Of a stretch of 6,086 bases of DNA, positions 4,908-6,086 are shown piece after piece; positions within the stretch are counted from its first letter, which is position 1, and each line of letters starts with the position of its first letter. The stretch comes from a bacterium (GTDB taxonomy: Bacteria > Chloroflexota > Dormibacteria > UBA8260 > Bog-877), in contig JAKAWF010000224.1 in NCBI GenBank assembly GCA_021817025.1, forward strand, positions 1 through 6,086, written 5' to 3'. Both the position numbers and the translations under genes were made by a program. Under the pieces are notes generated by a model. The model saw only the letters and a list, made by a program, of their open reading frames with translations. It searched no databases and was not told the origin of the DNA.

Positions 4908-6086
4908 TCAGCTGGCCAATCCAGCCAGTTCGCGATCGGCATCGGACAGGATCATGGCCTCGAGGGCTCTGGGCCCCACCGGTGCCACCGGCTGCCAGGC
5001 GACCAGCGCGACCCTGCCGCCCCGTCGCGCGGCCTCGTCGATCCAGCGCTCCTCGTGGCGGGCCAGGGTGGCCAGGAGGGGGTCGCTGGTGCCGGTCGCG
5101 AGCAGGCTCTGGTTGACCACCCAGGCGGACGGGCTGATGCCTGCCCGCAGCAGGTCCTCGTGGAGGGCCTGCGCCTCATGCACCGGGGTGGGTTCGGCGA
5201 GGGTGACCACGAGCATGGTCGTGAAGTCCGCGTCGGTCAGCCGGTCCAGCAGGGCGCCCACTTCGGCAGGGACCTTCGCAGACTGGCGGTTGACCTCGCG
5301 CTGGAAGCTGCGGGCGGTGTCCAGCAGGAGCAGGGTGTGTCCGCTGGGTGCGGTGTCGAGCACCACCACCCGATCCGTCGCCTTGGCGACGGTGGCAGCG
5401 AAGGTGCGGAACACCGCGATCTCCTCGGTGCATGGGGAGCGCAGATCCTCGACCAGCACATCCCGGGCGGATCCTTCCAAGCCGGCTCCGGCTGTGGCCA
5501 GCACTTCGCGGGTGTAGTCCTCAGTGGCGCTGGTGGGATCGATGCGCTCCACCACGAGGGTGGCGGGGAGGTCGCCGTCTCCGTTCAGGGCAAGGGAGAT
5601 GTGAGCGGCGGGATCGGTGGTGGAGAGGGTGACGGGGACCCCTTTGCGGGCCACGGCCACAGCGATGGCCGCTGCCATGGTGGTCTTGCCGACTCCACCC
5701 TTGCCCACCGTCATGATCAGGCCGCTTCCCCGGCGCGCGACGCGGTCAACCAGTTCCGACAGCTCGAACCGTTGCTCGACGGCCAGGGGCGCGTGGGCCG
5801 GAGACGACACGGTCTTGGCGCCGGACCGGGGGTGCAGCAGCGCCCGCAACCCACGGACTCCCAGGGGCGGGGTGTCGGTCAGGCTGACGAAGTCGGTCGG
5901 CAGCTCCAACAGACTGTCAGGCAGACTGGCAAGGACCTCGCGCTGGCGCCGGGCGAGGGTAGCCGCGATGGGGTCCTCCGTGGGGACTCCGGGGAAGACC
6001 CCGTTGATGACGAGATGCTGGTTTCGAAGTCCCGTGGTCGCCAGCTCGGCACTGGCTCTGGCGGCCTCGCCCACTGCGCCAGCATC
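4908..6086 (-). CDS. arsA: arsenical pump-driving ATPase ArsA, C-terminal part (cut by right edge)
   Basis: ArsA is the cytoplasmic ATPase that energises the ArsB arsenite/antimonite efflux pump. The frame is open to the right edge (392 visible codons), so its start lies outside. The first ~90 residues are the end of the A1 half (LRNQHLVINGVFPG, then DPIAATLARRQREVL), followed by a linker and a full A2 domain. The A2 domain has a P-loop GKGGVGKTT at residues 128-136, the signature STTDPAAHISLAL at 155-167, SPCTEEIAVF at 217-226, switch II DTAPSGHTLLLLD at 244-256, and the EPTPVHEA motif near 298-305. The cysteine in SPCTEEIAVF (C219) corresponds to a metalloid-binding cysteine of E. coli ArsA (Cys422), which supports true ArsA over a Get3/TRC40-type targeting ATPase. 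No pump, ArsD or ArsR gene is inside the window; they could lie to the right. Identity is secure, and the two-domain architecture is inferred from the partial A1 half. Confidence 0.94.
   Translation of the reverse strand, partial: DAGAVGEAARASAELATTGLRNQHLVINGVFPGVPTEDPIAATLARRQREVLASLPDSLLELPTDFVSLTDTPPLGVRGLRALLHPRSGAKTVSSPAHAPLAVEQRFELSELVDRVARRGSGLIMTVGKGGVGKTTMAAAIAVAVARKGVPVTLSTTDPAAHISLALNGDGDLPATLVVERIDPTSATEDYTREVLATAGAGLEGSARDVLVEDLRSPCTEEIAVFRTFAATVAKATDRVVVLDTAPSGHTLLLLDTARSFQREVNRQSAKVPAEVGALLDRLTDADFTTMLVVTLAEPTPVHEAQALHEDLLRAGISPSAWVVNQSLLATGTSDPLLATLARHEERWIDEAARRGGRVALVAWQPVAPVGPRALEAMILSDADRELAGLAS

Noticed and set aside
1..6086. CRISPR arrays, insertion sequences, rRNA or tRNA genes, attachment sites
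   Set aside because: No regularly spaced repeats, transposase or integrase motifs, terminal inverted repeats or RNA gene signatures were found on either strand by reading.

Overview
The window is a high-GC stretch (about two thirds G+C by eye) in which every confidently recognised gene lies on the minus strand. The G/C-rich third codon positions, clear Shine-Dalgarno sites before some genes, and the gene types suggest a high-GC bacterium, most likely an actinobacterium or a relative. This is inference; the window carries no rRNA or other taxonomic marker.

Reading in the direction of transcription (right to left): (1) 6086-4908, the C-terminal two thirds of a two-domain arsenical-pump ATPase (ArsA), cut by the right edge. 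It is followed by a hairpin (4858-4880) and a short coding-like remnant (4715-4825). (2) 4616-2391, a compact three-gene cassette: a plasmid pRiA4b ORF-3-like protein, an unrecognised 293-residue protein coupled to it by a TGATG overlap, and, after 64 nt, a DUF6398-type protein with a possible helix-turn-helix. (3) A 296-nt gap with another coding-like remnant ending in a CPTC motif (2258-2362) and an 18-bp dyad (2155-2172). (4) 2094-1294, an isochorismatase-family cysteine hydrolase with a complete Asp-Lys-Cys triad and an extra cysteine-bearing segment of about 40 residues. (5) A 530-nt stretch without a firm gene (764-1293), holding a 3' hairpin and a short plus-strand coding-like segment. 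(6) 763-1, the N-terminal 254 codons of citrate synthase (GltA) behind a near-perfect Shine-Dalgarno, cut by the left edge.

Citrate synthase is housekeeping. ArsA belongs to metalloid efflux, but its pump and regulator are not in view. The hydrolase looks like a stand-alone gene. The accessory part is the pRiA4b/unknown/DUF6398 cassette, flanked on both sides by what look like decayed gene ends. It has no assigned function here, and it is the best candidate in the window for an undescribed system.
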